Source: Paeniglutamicibacter antarcticus (GTDB lineage: Bacteria; Actinomycetota; Actinomycetes; Actinomycetales; Micrococcaceae). From it: a stretch of DNA of 64,000 bases. The position numbers were made by a program, and so were the translations under genes. The notes below the pieces were generated by a model. It was not told the DNA's origin. It saw nothing but the letters and a program-made list of their open reading frames with translations, and did not search any database. Numbering within the stretch: the first letter of the stretch is position 1; every line of letters starts with the position of its first letter. The DNA lies in the NCBI RefSeq assembly GCF_900010755.1, contig NZ_CZJT01000091.1, forward strand, positions 1-64,000, written 5' to 3'. Shown one piece after another: positions 8,208 through 16,068 of the stretch.

Positions 8208-9719
8208 CTACTGGAGCGCGGAGGTGAGCCTGGCGATGTTGTCCAGCACCGTGGAACGCAACGGCTGCTTGAGCCATTCATCGAGGGTCAGCAGGCGGCT
8301 GATGTCGCGGTAGTGGTCCTCCACCTGGCGCATCTGGTGCACAAAGCCGACATCGCGTACCAGCATCGAAACTTCCATGTTGAGGCTGAATGAGCGCATG
8401 TCCATGTTGCTTGAACCGATCAGCGCCACATCGTCATCGACAGTGAAGTGCTTGGCATGCAGGATGTAGGGAGCCGGGTACAGGTAGATGCGCACCCCGG
8501 CACGCAGCAGCTCCTCGTAGTAGGAACGCTGCGCGTGGTAAACCAGCGCCTGGTCGCCGATCTCGGAGACGAACAAGTCAACCGGGACCCCGCGGGCCAC
8601 TGCCGAGGTGATCGCATACATCAGCGCCTCATCCGGGATGAAATAAGGCGAGGTGATGACAACCCGCTGCTGGGCTGCATGGATCATGCCCAGGAACAGG
8701 CGCAGGTTGTTTTCGCGTTCGAAGCCGGGTCCGGAGGGAACCACCTGGGTGAGCATGGTGCCCTGGTCTTCGCTGTGGTCGATGATCGATGCGCCCAGCC
8801 CGCTGAGCGTGGTGTCTCCCGTGGCCACGAGCTCAGCGCGGCGGACGCCGTCGGTGAGTACCTTGCCGGTTTCGGAGTACCAGTCGGAAATGAACACCGC
8901 GTCAAGCGCCGCAACGCCTGGCCCGCGCAGTTCAAGCACCAGCTCCTGCCACTTCAGGCCGCGCTCGATGTTCTTTTTCACGTTGTAGGTCCGGTCAATC
9001 ATGTTCAGCGAACCCATGTACCCCACGAGTCCGTCAACGATCAGGATCTTGCGGTGGTTGCGTAGATCCGGTCGCTGGAATTTTCCTTCCAGGGGGAGCA
9101 GCGGGAGCATCAGGGACCATTCCGCACCCATGGCATCGAGCCGCGCCTTGGTTTCCTTGTAGTACTTCTTGCCTCTGCTCGCCCAGTGGTCGAACAGGAC
9201 GTTCACGCGCACCCCGCGCGAGGTCGCACGTTCCAGGGCGTCGAAGAACGGTGCGGTGGTGGTGTCCATGCTGAAGATGTAGAACTGGACGTGGACGTAA
9301 TCGGTGGCCTCATCCACAGCATCGGCCATGACCTTGATGGTGTCGTCGTAGTCCTCCAATAAACGTCCGCTGCTGCCGTGGAGAAGCGGCAGGCCGCCAT
9401 AGTTGGAGTTCATCTCGGCCAGCGAATTGAACCATGCAGGATTCCCGGAGAGATCCTGGTCGCGGCGTTCCTCGATTGAGACGGCACGCATGAAGGCGGT
9501 GACCTCGTCTTGGGTTTCCCGGCGCTTGCGGGGGAGCTTGGGGCTGCCGATCAGCAGGAAGAACAAGACCCCGACGTAAGGGATGAGGAAGATGGCCAAC
9601 AGCCATGCCATGCCGGAAGTCGGCTTGCGGTTGCGTGGCACGAAGATGACCGCCAGCACGCGGACAATGATATCAATAACGATGAGTGCGGTGGCCCACG
9701 TGAGTAGGTTGTTGAACAT
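8208..9719 (-). CDS. cls: Cardiolipin synthase (phospholipase D family)
   Basis: Membrane enzyme that joins two phosphatidylglycerol molecules (or PG and CDP-diacylglycerol) into cardiolipin. 503 residues: two N-terminal membrane helices (about 6-27 and 35-57), then two PLD domains, each with an HKD motif: HRKILIVDG starting at H222 and HAKHFTVDD starting at H421, followed by the GS-N motifs (MGSLNM and IGSSNMD). Both catalytic sets are intact. The start chosen is the ATG at 9719, preceded by GGGGAA; an in-frame TTG seven codons upstream is less likely. Stands alone, facing the ABC operon terminator. Confidence 0.95.
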   Translation of the reverse strand: MFNNLLTWATALIVIDIIVRVLAVIFVPRNRKPTSGMAWLLAIFLIPYVGVLFFLLIGSPKLPRKRRETQDEVTAFMRAVSIEERRDQDLSGNPAWFNSLAEMNSNYGGLPLLHGSSGRLLEDYDDTIKVMADAVDEATDYVHVQFYIFSMDTTTAPFFDALERATSRGVRVNVLFDHWASRGKKYYKETKARLDAMGAEWSLMLPLLPLEGKFQRPDLRNHRKILIVDGLVGYMGSLNMIDRTYNVKKNIERGLKWQELVLELRGPGVAALDAVFISDWYSETGKVLTDGVRRAELVATGDTTLSGLGASIIDHSEDQGTMLTQVVPSGPGFERENNLRLFLGMIHAAQQRVVITSPYFIPDEALMYAITSAVARGVPVDLFVSEIGDQALVYHAQRSYYEELLRAGVRIYLYPAPYILHAKHFTVDDDVALIGSSNMDMRSFSLNMEVSMLVRDVGFVHQMRQVEDHYRDISRLLTLDEWLKQPLRSTVLDNIARLTSALQ

Positions 9720-9809
9720 GCGAGTTGGTTCCCCTGCCAAGAGCCGTGGTATTTGTGTTTACGCTAGCCCATGGCAGGTGGTTTTCTTCGTGTTTGCCGT
9801 CATCAACGC

Positions 9810-11276
9810 CTAACTTAGCGCCTCACATTCGTCATCCCTGGGGGCAAGCACCACCGGATTGTCCTTCCCGTCAAAGGTTTTTACCGGTCGGCTGAGATCC
9901 CAGCTGCTCCATCCAGGTACACCCATGGTCGCGAAACATACCCAAGCCTCATGCATGGCACTTGCCAGGGTCTGTGGTGCGGCGATCCCCACCAAGCCAA
10001 TCGCATCGGGGGAGGCAATGTTATCGAAGGCGAATGGCAAGTCAACCGCGTGGGCCGCTCCGAGATCTTCCACCGGGCTTTTCCACGCAAATTCATAGAC
10101 ATGGGTTTGCGCCTGGGCGCGGTGGCGAACATCTGCCACCTGGTACAGGGGCACCCGGAGCAGCTTGTCTGTGGCGAGTGCAACCAACAGGTCGCCGGGG
10201 CTCGCCGCTGGCCGGTTGTTTTGGAACAGTTGCTGGGCGGCACGTGAGATACCCAGCTTGCGTCGTATCAGGGCGAGATGGAACTTGCTGATCTTTGCTG
10301 CCAGACCCGAGGGAACAATCCACAACCTGGCTTCCTCTGCGGTGGTTCCGATCATGAGCGGTATCCCGTTCCCGGCTCCGGAAAGCAGCGCCTCATAGGG
10401 GTCGACGGGAACCAGCTCGGGATCCACGGCCAGGGCAAACTGCGGGCCTCCCGCAAGTTGGGTGCTTCCGGCAAGCACGCGCGTTTGTGAAGCCAGCAGC
10501 TCCGCTGGGGACTTTGACATGAATTCCTCGCGCGTTGCCTGGATCCCGAGGTCGTGGGCGATGCGGTGGGTGATGCGCTTGGCTTGGGCCACCGGTTGCG
10601 CGTTCAGCGGCGCACTTTGAATAATTGCGCGCGACATCAGTGAGCCGGCCCTGGGATGGGCAAGCAATGCCGCGACGGTATTGCCCCCGGCCGATTGCCC
10701 AAACACTGTTACCTGGGTGGGATCCCCGCCGAAGGCCTCAATATTTGCCTTGACCCATTCAAGGGCCGCCACCTGATCGGCCAGCCCGGGGTTCAACGGA
10801 GCCCCCTCGAGCACCGAAAAGCCTTCGGCCCCCAACCTGTAATTCACTGACACAAACACCACGCCATCACGGGCAAAGCTGTTTCCGTCATAGATGGACA
10901 GCGCATTGGAACCATGGCGCAACGAACCGCCATGGAACCACACCATCACAGGCCGTAGCGCTCCATCCGGCCGGGCCGGGGCAAACACGTTGAGATTCAA
11001 ATAGGCATCACCGGGTATGGACACCGTGGGCAGCAACCTGCCGAGCGAGCCCTCATAGGGAACCTGCGGAGCCGTGGGCCCGAAGCGGCGGGCCGAACGG
11101 ATCTCGGACCACGGCAGCGGAAGACCTGGCAGCGCAAATCGAAGTTCTCCGACGGGAGGCGCAGCATAAGGAATACCGAGGAAACGCTCGATGCCGCCGG
11201 TGAGAAGACCTTCGACGGGGCCTGCAAGCGTGCGCCTGATGACCGGGGTGGTTTGCTGCTGGTCGCTGGTGCTCAT
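9810..11276 (-). CDS. Carboxylesterase, type B (alpha/beta hydrolase)
   Basis: Cytoplasmic esterase of the carboxylesterase/para-nitrobenzyl esterase family; hydrolyses carboxylic esters, natural substrate unknown. 488 residues without a signal peptide. Visible motifs: conserved N-terminal FLGIPYAAPPVGELRF, oxyanion-hole HGG at 115-117, nucleophile elbow GQSAGG with Ser195 and an HAVDLPFAF stretch near 400 that would hold the catalytic histidine. The length fits the family. GGGAGG RBS precedes the ATG. The gap to cls is 90 bp, so co-transcription is possible but not required. Confidence 0.93.
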   Translation of the reverse strand: MSTSDQQQTTPVIRRTLAGPVEGLLTGGIERFLGIPYAAPPVGELRFALPGLPLPWSEIRSARRFGPTAPQVPYEGSLGRLLPTVSIPGDAYLNLNVFAPARPDGALRPVMVWFHGGSLRHGSNALSIYDGNSFARDGVVFVSVNYRLGAEGFSVLEGAPLNPGLADQVAALEWVKANIEAFGGDPTQVTVFGQSAGGNTVAALLAHPRAGSLMSRAIIQSAPLNAQPVAQAKRITHRIAHDLGIQATREEFMSKSPAELLASQTRVLAGSTQLAGGPQFALAVDPELVPVDPYEALLSGAGNGIPLMIGTTAEEARLWIVPSGLAAKISKFHLALIRRKLGISRAAQQLFQNNRPAASPGDLLVALATDKLLRVPLYQVADVRHRAQAQTHVYEFAWKSPVEDLGAAHAVDLPFAFDNIASPDAIGLVGIAAPQTLASAMHEAWVCFATMGVPGWSSWDLSRPVKTFDGKDNPVVLAPRDDECEALS

Positions 11277-11506
11277 GGGATGGACCTCCCGCCGATAATG
11301 GAATCAACGCTAAGTCCACAGTAGCGGCGTCCGCTTCGCATTGGCAGGGGTTGGGGAACAAGCCGAATGCCGGCCAACGGCCGACCCCGGAACCATAGGT
11401 AACCGCATCAGCTTCAGCCCCGGAAAGCGGAGCACTGCCTCATGGGTTTATCGTCGCGCGCTCGCCGGTTGGCTGGGAGCGGTCCTTGAACCATTCCGGG
11501 GTGCTG

Positions 11507-12094
11507 CTAGCTTTGTCCGACAAACGTCCAGTGCCAGGGCTCACCGGTGACTGTGTTTTTGAATCCGAAGGACCCGGCATGTTCGCTCATCCATCGCAGT
11601 GCGTCTCCATCGAGTTTTAGATCGACGCTCAGACCCAACCCGTGGTCGCTTTCGCCAACGGGAGCCGCGGTTCCTCCGTTGCTGAGCAGCCCATAGCGTT
11701 TGATCAGTCCTTCTTGCTCGGCGAGTGAGCGGTAAGCAGAGTTGACCTTGAACTGCTTGCCATCTCGCTGCAGCGCCTTTTTCATGGCAGCGAAGCGCTC
11801 TGCCGCCTGCGGGGTCATGGAATGACCTGGAGCGATTTCCCTCAATTGGGATTCAGGGATCTGTCCGTTGCCGTAGGTTGACCCCAGCGACCTTGCATCC
11901 GCTTTCTGCTGGCTGGCAGTAATCGCCACCGGCGCATCCGCGGACCCGTAGCTGCCAAGATCCTTGGCAGGCCACAAGGCATAGGCGAACCCAACCAGGC
12001 AAGCGAGAAAGATCATCACCGAGGTAGCCACCGTGCCGATTCGAAGGAAACGGGAAAATGCTGAACGCGGTGTTTGCGAAGGAAAAGTGATCAT
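11507..12094 (-). CDS. D-alanyl-D-alanine carboxypeptidase, VanY/M15B family
   Basis: Membrane-anchored zinc peptidase that trims the terminal D-Ala of peptidoglycan stem peptides. 195 residues: N-terminal anchor helix (about 20-41), then the M15 catalytic domain with SAYRS (119-123), zinc ligands and catalytic residues in SDHGLGLSVD (H151, D158) and EPWHW (E185, H188). All catalytic positions are present. It lacks the extra N-terminal repeats of larger VanY proteins. GAGAAGGA RBS before the ATG. It is divergent from a sensor kinase/response regulator pair across a 226-bp region with a perfect palindrome, so it may be a target of that system (inference). Confidence 0.9.
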   Translation of the reverse strand: MITFPSQTPRSAFSRFLRIGTVATSVMIFLACLVGFAYALWPAKDLGSYGSADAPVAITASQQKADARSLGSTYGNGQIPESQLREIAPGHSMTPQAAERFAAMKKALQRDGKQFKVNSAYRSLAEQEGLIKRYGLLSNGGTAAPVGESDHGLGLSVDLKLDGDALRWMSEHAGSFGFKNTVTGEPWHWTFVGQS

Positions 12095-12320
12095 GTATCA
12101 ATCCTTCTCGTTTTCATGTTGCGGCACATCAGGCCACGGTAGCTATATATCAAGGGGTATCCGGTACCTGAGGATGAGACCGCGGGTACCCGCGGAGGAC
12201 CACGGCATTGCGCGAATGCGCCTAACGTTGGAGTATGCAGAATTGTGTTTGTTCCCCGGCTCCGGTGTCGGCGACAGCTTCACCGAACCATCAAAGGCAT
12301 CGAATCATCGGCGTCGGGGC
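12095..12320. other. Divergent promoter region, VanY / two-component system
   Basis: 226 bp with no gene of its own if the kinase starts at 12321. It contains an AT-rich TATATAT box near 12144-12150 and the 16-bp palindrome at 12180-12195, and must carry the promoters of both flanking genes. Confidence 0.5.
12180..12195. promoter_or_regulatory. 16-bp perfect palindrome, candidate operator
   Basis: CCGCGGGTACCCGCGG is its own reverse complement over all 16 bases. It lies midway between the VanY start (86 bp) and the kinase start (126 bp), a typical place for an operator. No known regulator motif is recognised. Confidence 0.45.
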
Positions 12321-13631
12321 ATGAAAAAAGCGCTGCAGGACAGGCCAATGCGTTCCTGGGCGCGCTGGCAACAGGATGCCATTGTCACGGTTGCCTTCAT
12401 TGCGGTGGTGGTCGTCGGCCAAGAAGCCATTTTCGGGTGGCCAGGCGCTTACAACGATCACTGGCGCGATTCGGCCGACACCGTGGTGTTTATTGCCCTG
12501 GCCGCGATAGCCGTGGCGTGCGCCCGCGCGATGCCGGGACTTGCGGTTTCACTCGTTTGGCTCTCCACGCTGCTGCAGCTCAATGAACGCTTCGACATCC
12601 TGCTGAGCCAGCTTGCTGTGCTCTATGTTGTGGGAATGGCGGCCCGCTACGGGAGCCGCGCGTGGGTTGTGCTTTCCGGGCTCTCAATCCTGCTGGGTGC
12701 CGCGCTGGGTACCTTCTACATGGTCAGGACCGATTCCTGGTTGGTGGGTCCCATTGTGCGTGCCGTCGCGAACAACCAGTGGCCGAGCAACAACCAACTT
12801 ATTGCGGTCTTCATTGCAGCTGGAACCGTGATGATGGTTCCCTGGCTCCTGGGCCTCATGATCCGGCTCTTCACCGGCAAGCAATCGGCACTTCAGTCAA
12901 CGGCCCAAGCGCGTGAGGAAGCAGACAGTGCACTGGAGCTTGCCAGGTTGAGGGCGGAGAATGCGGCGCTGGCCCGGGATGTGCACGACGTGGTGGGCCA
13001 CTCCCTGGCCGTGATCATTGCGCAGGCCGATTCGATCCGGTACATCCCGGATTCCGAGGTCGTGCGGATCCGCGAAACCACGAATACCATCGCCGAAGCG
13101 GCCCGCCGTTCCCTGGGGGAGGTGCGCCACGTGCTTTCACAGACTGCCGAAACCATGACGGCCACCCACCCGGCAGGGCGCAGCGAAGCGCTCCAGACAG
13201 CGCAGCTTGGCTTGCTGCCACCTCGAACTTCGGATATTTCGGCAATTCTGCACAACGTCAGGGCCACCGGCTACGACGTCACCGAAGAAACACTCGGGGA
13301 ACCGGTTCCGTTGCCTGCAGCACTGTTGCCGGTCATCCGTCGAATCATCCAGGAGATGCTCGCAAACGCCCTGCATCACGGGACTTCGACGACACCGATT
13401 TACGTCAGGCACTATTGGGGAACCACCAGTTACACGTTGAGCGTGACAAACTACTTCGAGCCGGGAAACAAATCCCTGCGCCACGGAACCGGTGTCAGCG
13501 GCATGCGTGAGCGCTTGGCGTCGGTGGCCGGAACCCTGAGTATCGACACCGACGAGGGTGAAGCCGGGGCCCCAAGCATTTTCACGATTGCAGCAACTTT
13601 TCCCCTTAACAATGAATGGGCAGGCCGTTGA
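12321..13631 (+). CDS. Sensor histidine kinase (HisKA_3 / NarL-partner type)
   Basis: Membrane sensor of a two-component system. From the chosen ATG, 436 residues: five to six hydrophobic segments (about 21-35, 54-70, 72-88, 95-107, 114-133, 160-183) with hardly any extracytoplasmic loops, a short coiled linker (190-218), the HisKA_3 dimerisation helix with phospho-accepting His222 in the motif RDVHDVVGHSLA, and a C-terminal HATPase domain (N-box EMLANALHHG, G-box GTGVSGMRERL). The frame is open up to 12033, but this would overlap the divergent VanY gene; ATG 12321 is the first sensible start. The response regulator gene follows with a 4-bp stop/start overlap. Signal unknown; the neighbouring VanY suggests cell-wall stress. 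Confidence 0.9.
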   Translation: MKKALQDRPMRSWARWQQDAIVTVAFIAVVVVGQEAIFGWPGAYNDHWRDSADTVVFIALAAIAVACARAMPGLAVSLVWLSTLLQLNERFDILLSQLAVLYVVGMAARYGSRAWVVLSGLSILLGAALGTFYMVRTDSWLVGPIVRAVANNQWPSNNQLIAVFIAAGTVMMVPWLLGLMIRLFTGKQSALQSTAQAREEADSALELARLRAENAALARDVHDVVGHSLAVIIAQADSIRYIPDSEVVRIRETTNTIAEAARRSLGEVRHVLSQTAETMTATHPAGRSEALQTAQLGLLPPRTSDISAILHNVRATGYDVTEETLGEPVPLPAALLPVIRRIIQEMLANALHHGTSTTPIYVRHYWGTTSYTLSVTNYFEPGNKSLRHGTGVSGMRERLASVAGTLSIDTDEGEAGAPSIFTIAATFPLNNEWAGR

Positions 13632-14293
13632 ACGACCAAAAAATCTCGGTGGTGTTGGTTGATGACCAGCAGCTTTTCCGTTCGGGCTTGGCCATCATCA
13701 TTGGTGCCCAGGAAGACATGGACGTGGTGGGGCAGGCCTCCGATGGCACCGAAGCACTGGACGTGATTGCCGCAAATGCTCCGGACGTGGTGCTGATGGA
13801 CGTGCAGATGTCGCCGATGGGAGGGGTTGAGGCTGTCCGCAGGATCTTCTCAGATGCCACCGGGAAATTCGCCCGGTTACCGAAGGTAATCATGCTGACC
13901 ACCTTCGACTGGGACCAGCATGCAGCCAGTGCGGTCAGGCACGGCGCGAGCGGTTTCATCCTCAAGGACAGCACCCCGGAATTTGTATGCGAATCAATCC
14001 GGGCGGTGCACGCCGGCAACTCGGTCATTGCCCCGCAAAATCTCGCTGCGTTATTGGAAGCCGAACCGGAGCCCGTTCCCGAGGTGCCGGCAGATTTTTG
14101 TGAACTCACCGATCGTGAAAAGGAAGTCTTTGCCGCGGTTGCGCTGGGACTGACCAACCAGGAAATTTCGGCAAAGCTTTTCCTGAGCGAGTCGACGGTG
14201 AAAACCCATATCGGGGCGATTCTGCGCAAGCTGGATCTGCGGGACCGGGTTCAGATCGTTGTCTATTCCTATGAAAACGGGATTCGGCGCTAA
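13628..14293 (+). CDS. Response regulator, NarL/LuxR family
   Basis: DNA-binding partner of the preceding kinase. 221 residues from the TTG at 13628, which overlaps the kinase stop as TTGA and has GGGCAGG just before it; an in-frame ATG at 13616 is the alternative. Receiver domain: acidic pair D12-D13, phospho-acceptor D58 in VVLMDVQM, Thr in MLTTF, Lys in FILKDS. A linker of about 15 residues leads to a LuxR-type HTH (about 155-215: LTDREKEVF, NQEISAKLFLSESTVKTH). Complete and intact. Likely autoregulates and may act on the VanY promoter region (inference). Confidence 0.93.
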   Translation: MNDQKISVVLVDDQQLFRSGLAIIIGAQEDMDVVGQASDGTEALDVIAANAPDVVLMDVQMSPMGGVEAVRRIFSDATGKFARLPKVIMLTTFDWDQHAASAVRHGASGFILKDSTPEFVCESIRAVHAGNSVIAPQNLAALLEAEPEPVPEVPADFCELTDREKEVFAAVALGLTNQEISAKLFLSESTVKTHIGAILRKLDLRDRVQIVVYSYENGIRR

Positions 14294-14867
14294 CCCCGGG
14301 ACGCTGCCGCATCGGGGACTGTATCGAGCATCACGTGGCTGGAATGCAAAGGATTCCGGGGGATGCCGGTACTGTTCTTATCAGCCGATGCATCTTTTCT
14401 CAAAGAAGCGGACGTTAGGCCCCCACAGAGATTCGCCGTCACTGTGGGGGCTGATTAATTTAAGTCGCAGAACCAAAATCGCCTTGGATTCCGGGCCTCA
14501 AATCCTGGTGCAGCGCTGGCAGCGCCAGCAGAACGCCGGGCACCCGGCGTGAGGGTGTCGGCGTGCCGAATCGAAAGGGTGCGCAAGTTCCTGCCAGCTG
14601 TATTTCCGCGAATCGAATTCTGGGCAGGTCGCCGGGATTCTGAAGAAGCCCCCGGCAGGCTCGCGCGGAAGAGACCGGGCAGCCAGCGGTCACGGGAGTC
14701 CACACGCAGGGCCTTTTGACTCTCCACCGGCGGGCTTGGCGAGCCTACATTGAAGGTTAACAACCATGCGCTTCAAACGAATCTTGCACGGCGACGCGAC
14801 TGGTTGACCGTCGCCGGTGATCCGCGAGTTCAACGTCTGGAAACTTCAGTCGTCATAAGGACATGCC
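14294..14867. other. Gap without a supported gene
   Basis: 574 bp between the response regulator and the SPFH gene. It contains the terminator at 14419-14451 and the SPFH promoter and RBS (AAGGA at 14857-14861). A 102-codon frame on the minus strand (14455-14763) is Arg/Ala/Ser-rich, has no family signal, and I do not accept it as a gene. Confidence 0.5.
14419..14451 (+). terminator. Terminator after the two-component operon
   Basis: 10-bp perfect GC-rich stem (14419-14428 with 14442-14451), 13-nt loop, followed by TGATTAATTT. It lies 126 bp after the response regulator stop. Confidence 0.6.
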
Positions 14868-15716
14868 ATGACACTCACCATCGCCATTTATGTGGTCATC
14901 ATTCTTCTGGTCGCGATCATTGCCAAGTTGGCAATCCACGTGATCAACCAGTACGAGATGGGCGTCGTCCTCCGCCTGGGCCGCGTCATCGGGGTCAAGA
15001 AGCCCGGCTTGGTGTTGATCATCCCGGTGGTTGACCGGCTCACCAAGGTCTCGATGCGGATCATCACGCTGCCGATCCAGTCCCAGGGCATCATCACCCG
15101 CGACAACGTCAGCGTCGGCATCTCGGCCGTCGCATACTTCCGCGTTGTGGATGCCGTGAAATCCGTGGTTGCCATCGAAAACGTCTATGCGGCCATCGAC
15201 CAAATAGCCCAGACCACCCTGCGCAAGGTGGTTGGCCAGCACTCACTCGATGAAACACTCGCCGAGACCGACGTCATCAATTCCGGGATTCGCGAAATCC
15301 TGGATGTGACAACGCTCGAATGGGGAATCGAGGTGACGCTGGTGGAGCTCAAGGACATCCAGCTTCCCGAAAGCATGAAGCGTGCGATGGCACGCCAGGC
15401 CGAGGCAGAACGCGAGAAGAGGGCAAAGATCATCGCCGCCCAGGGGGAGTCGCTTGCAGCCGCCGCGCTCGGGGATGCCTCGGACACCATGATGGCCCAC
15501 CCCCTGGCCCTCCAGCTGCGGAACCTCCAGACGCTCGTTGAGCTGGGAGTCGACAAGAACTCCACGGTGGTCTTCCCGGCCCCGTTGATGAGCACCATCA
15601 ACGAACTGGCCACGTTCCTGGCCCGCGAAAACGACTCGGCGCTCCGTGCCGCGGCAACCGTGGCAGCAATTGAGGCGAAACAGGCAGAAGATGAGGCCCA
15701 CCATCTGGCGGCATAG
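14868..15716 (+). CDS. SPFH/Band 7 (stomatin/slipin-like) membrane protein
   Basis: Member of the stomatin/prohibitin/flotillin superfamily that oligomerises at the membrane as a scaffold. 282 residues: one N-terminal helix (about 5-24), then the SPFH core starting NQYEMGVVLRLGRV, with VKKPGLVLIIPVVDRL and the conserved RDNVSVGISAVAYFRV, and a helical charged C-terminal part (AMARQAEAEREKRAKIIAAQGE) that makes the coiled-coil. This is the slipin/stomatin pattern, with a typical length of 250-320. No NfeD gene stands beside it, although slipins often pair with one. Start ATG with AAGGA RBS 6 nt away. Single-gene unit, closed by the strong hairpin at 15749-15783. Confidence 0.92.
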   Translation: MTLTIAIYVVIILLVAIIAKLAIHVINQYEMGVVLRLGRVIGVKKPGLVLIIPVVDRLTKVSMRIITLPIQSQGIITRDNVSVGISAVAYFRVVDAVKSVVAIENVYAAIDQIAQTTLRKVVGQHSLDETLAETDVINSGIREILDVTTLEWGIEVTLVELKDIQLPESMKRAMARQAEAEREKRAKIIAAQGESLAAAALGDASDTMMAHPLALQLRNLQTLVELGVDKNSTVVFPAPLMSTINELATFLARENDSALRAAATVAAIEAKQAEDEAHHLAA

Positions 15717-15748
15717 GAAAATCCGGCGCCCACATATTTGGGCAAGGC

Positions 15749-15783
15749 AAAACCCCGGGTTCCCATTGGGAACCCGGGGTTTT
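15749..15783. terminator. Bidirectional terminator, SPFH gene / tRNA-Arg
   Basis: Perfect 16-bp stem (15749-15764 with 15768-15783) and loop ATT. The stem begins with AAAA and ends with TTTT, so each strand reads as hairpin plus U-run; it can terminate the SPFH mRNA and the convergent tRNA transcript. Confidence 0.85.
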
Positions 15784-15789
15784 GTTTGG

Positions 15790-15862
15790 TGCCCTCGATA
15801 GGATTCGAACCTACGGCCTGTTGCTCCGGAGGCAACCGCTCTATCCCCTGAGCTACGAGGGC
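15790..15862 (-). tRNA. tRNA-Arg (anticodon CCG)
   Basis: 73-nt tRNA read on the minus strand. The acceptor stem GCCCTCG pairs with CGAGGGC and is followed by discriminator A. D-arm around AGCTCAGGGGATAGAGC, anticodon arm GTTGC-CTCCGGA-GCAAC giving anticodon CCG (reads CGG), T-arm with GGTTCGAATCC. The 3' CCA is not encoded, as is usual in actinobacteria. It is transcribed towards the shared hairpin and away from argS, which encodes the enzyme that charges it. Confidence 0.97.
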
Positions 15863-16053
15863 GTGCCGGGAGCCAACAACCAATTTCTTGGCTGTAAACA
15901 CATATTCCGGCTGGGAACGTAGACGAGCTTAGCAGGTGTGAAGTCGTGAAGCACAAATTGGCGTCCGGGTCTTCTGTCGATTGCCTCAAAAGTGGCGCTG
16001 ATATGTGCGACGTCGCGGCGTCACATCGACAAAAGACGGCCCTGCACGCGGGT

Positions 16054-16068
16054 TATCCTAGAGGGGTG
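16054..16068 (+). promoter_or_regulatory. argS -10 box and probable leaderless start
   Basis: TATCCT at 16054-16059, six bases before the GTG start codon at 16066. With a normal distance from -10 to +1, transcription would begin at or next to the start codon. No other RBS is present beyond GAGGGG directly abutting GTG. Confidence 0.5.

Noticed and set aside
12033-12320. N-terminal extension of the sensor kinase
   Set aside because: It would overlap the divergent VanY gene and its first 60 codons do not resemble a kinase; the ATG at 12321 is better.
14455-14763. 102-codon minus-strand frame in the gap before the SPFH gene
   Set aside because: Low-complexity Arg/Ala/Ser protein without an RBS or a recognisable family; more likely non-coding.
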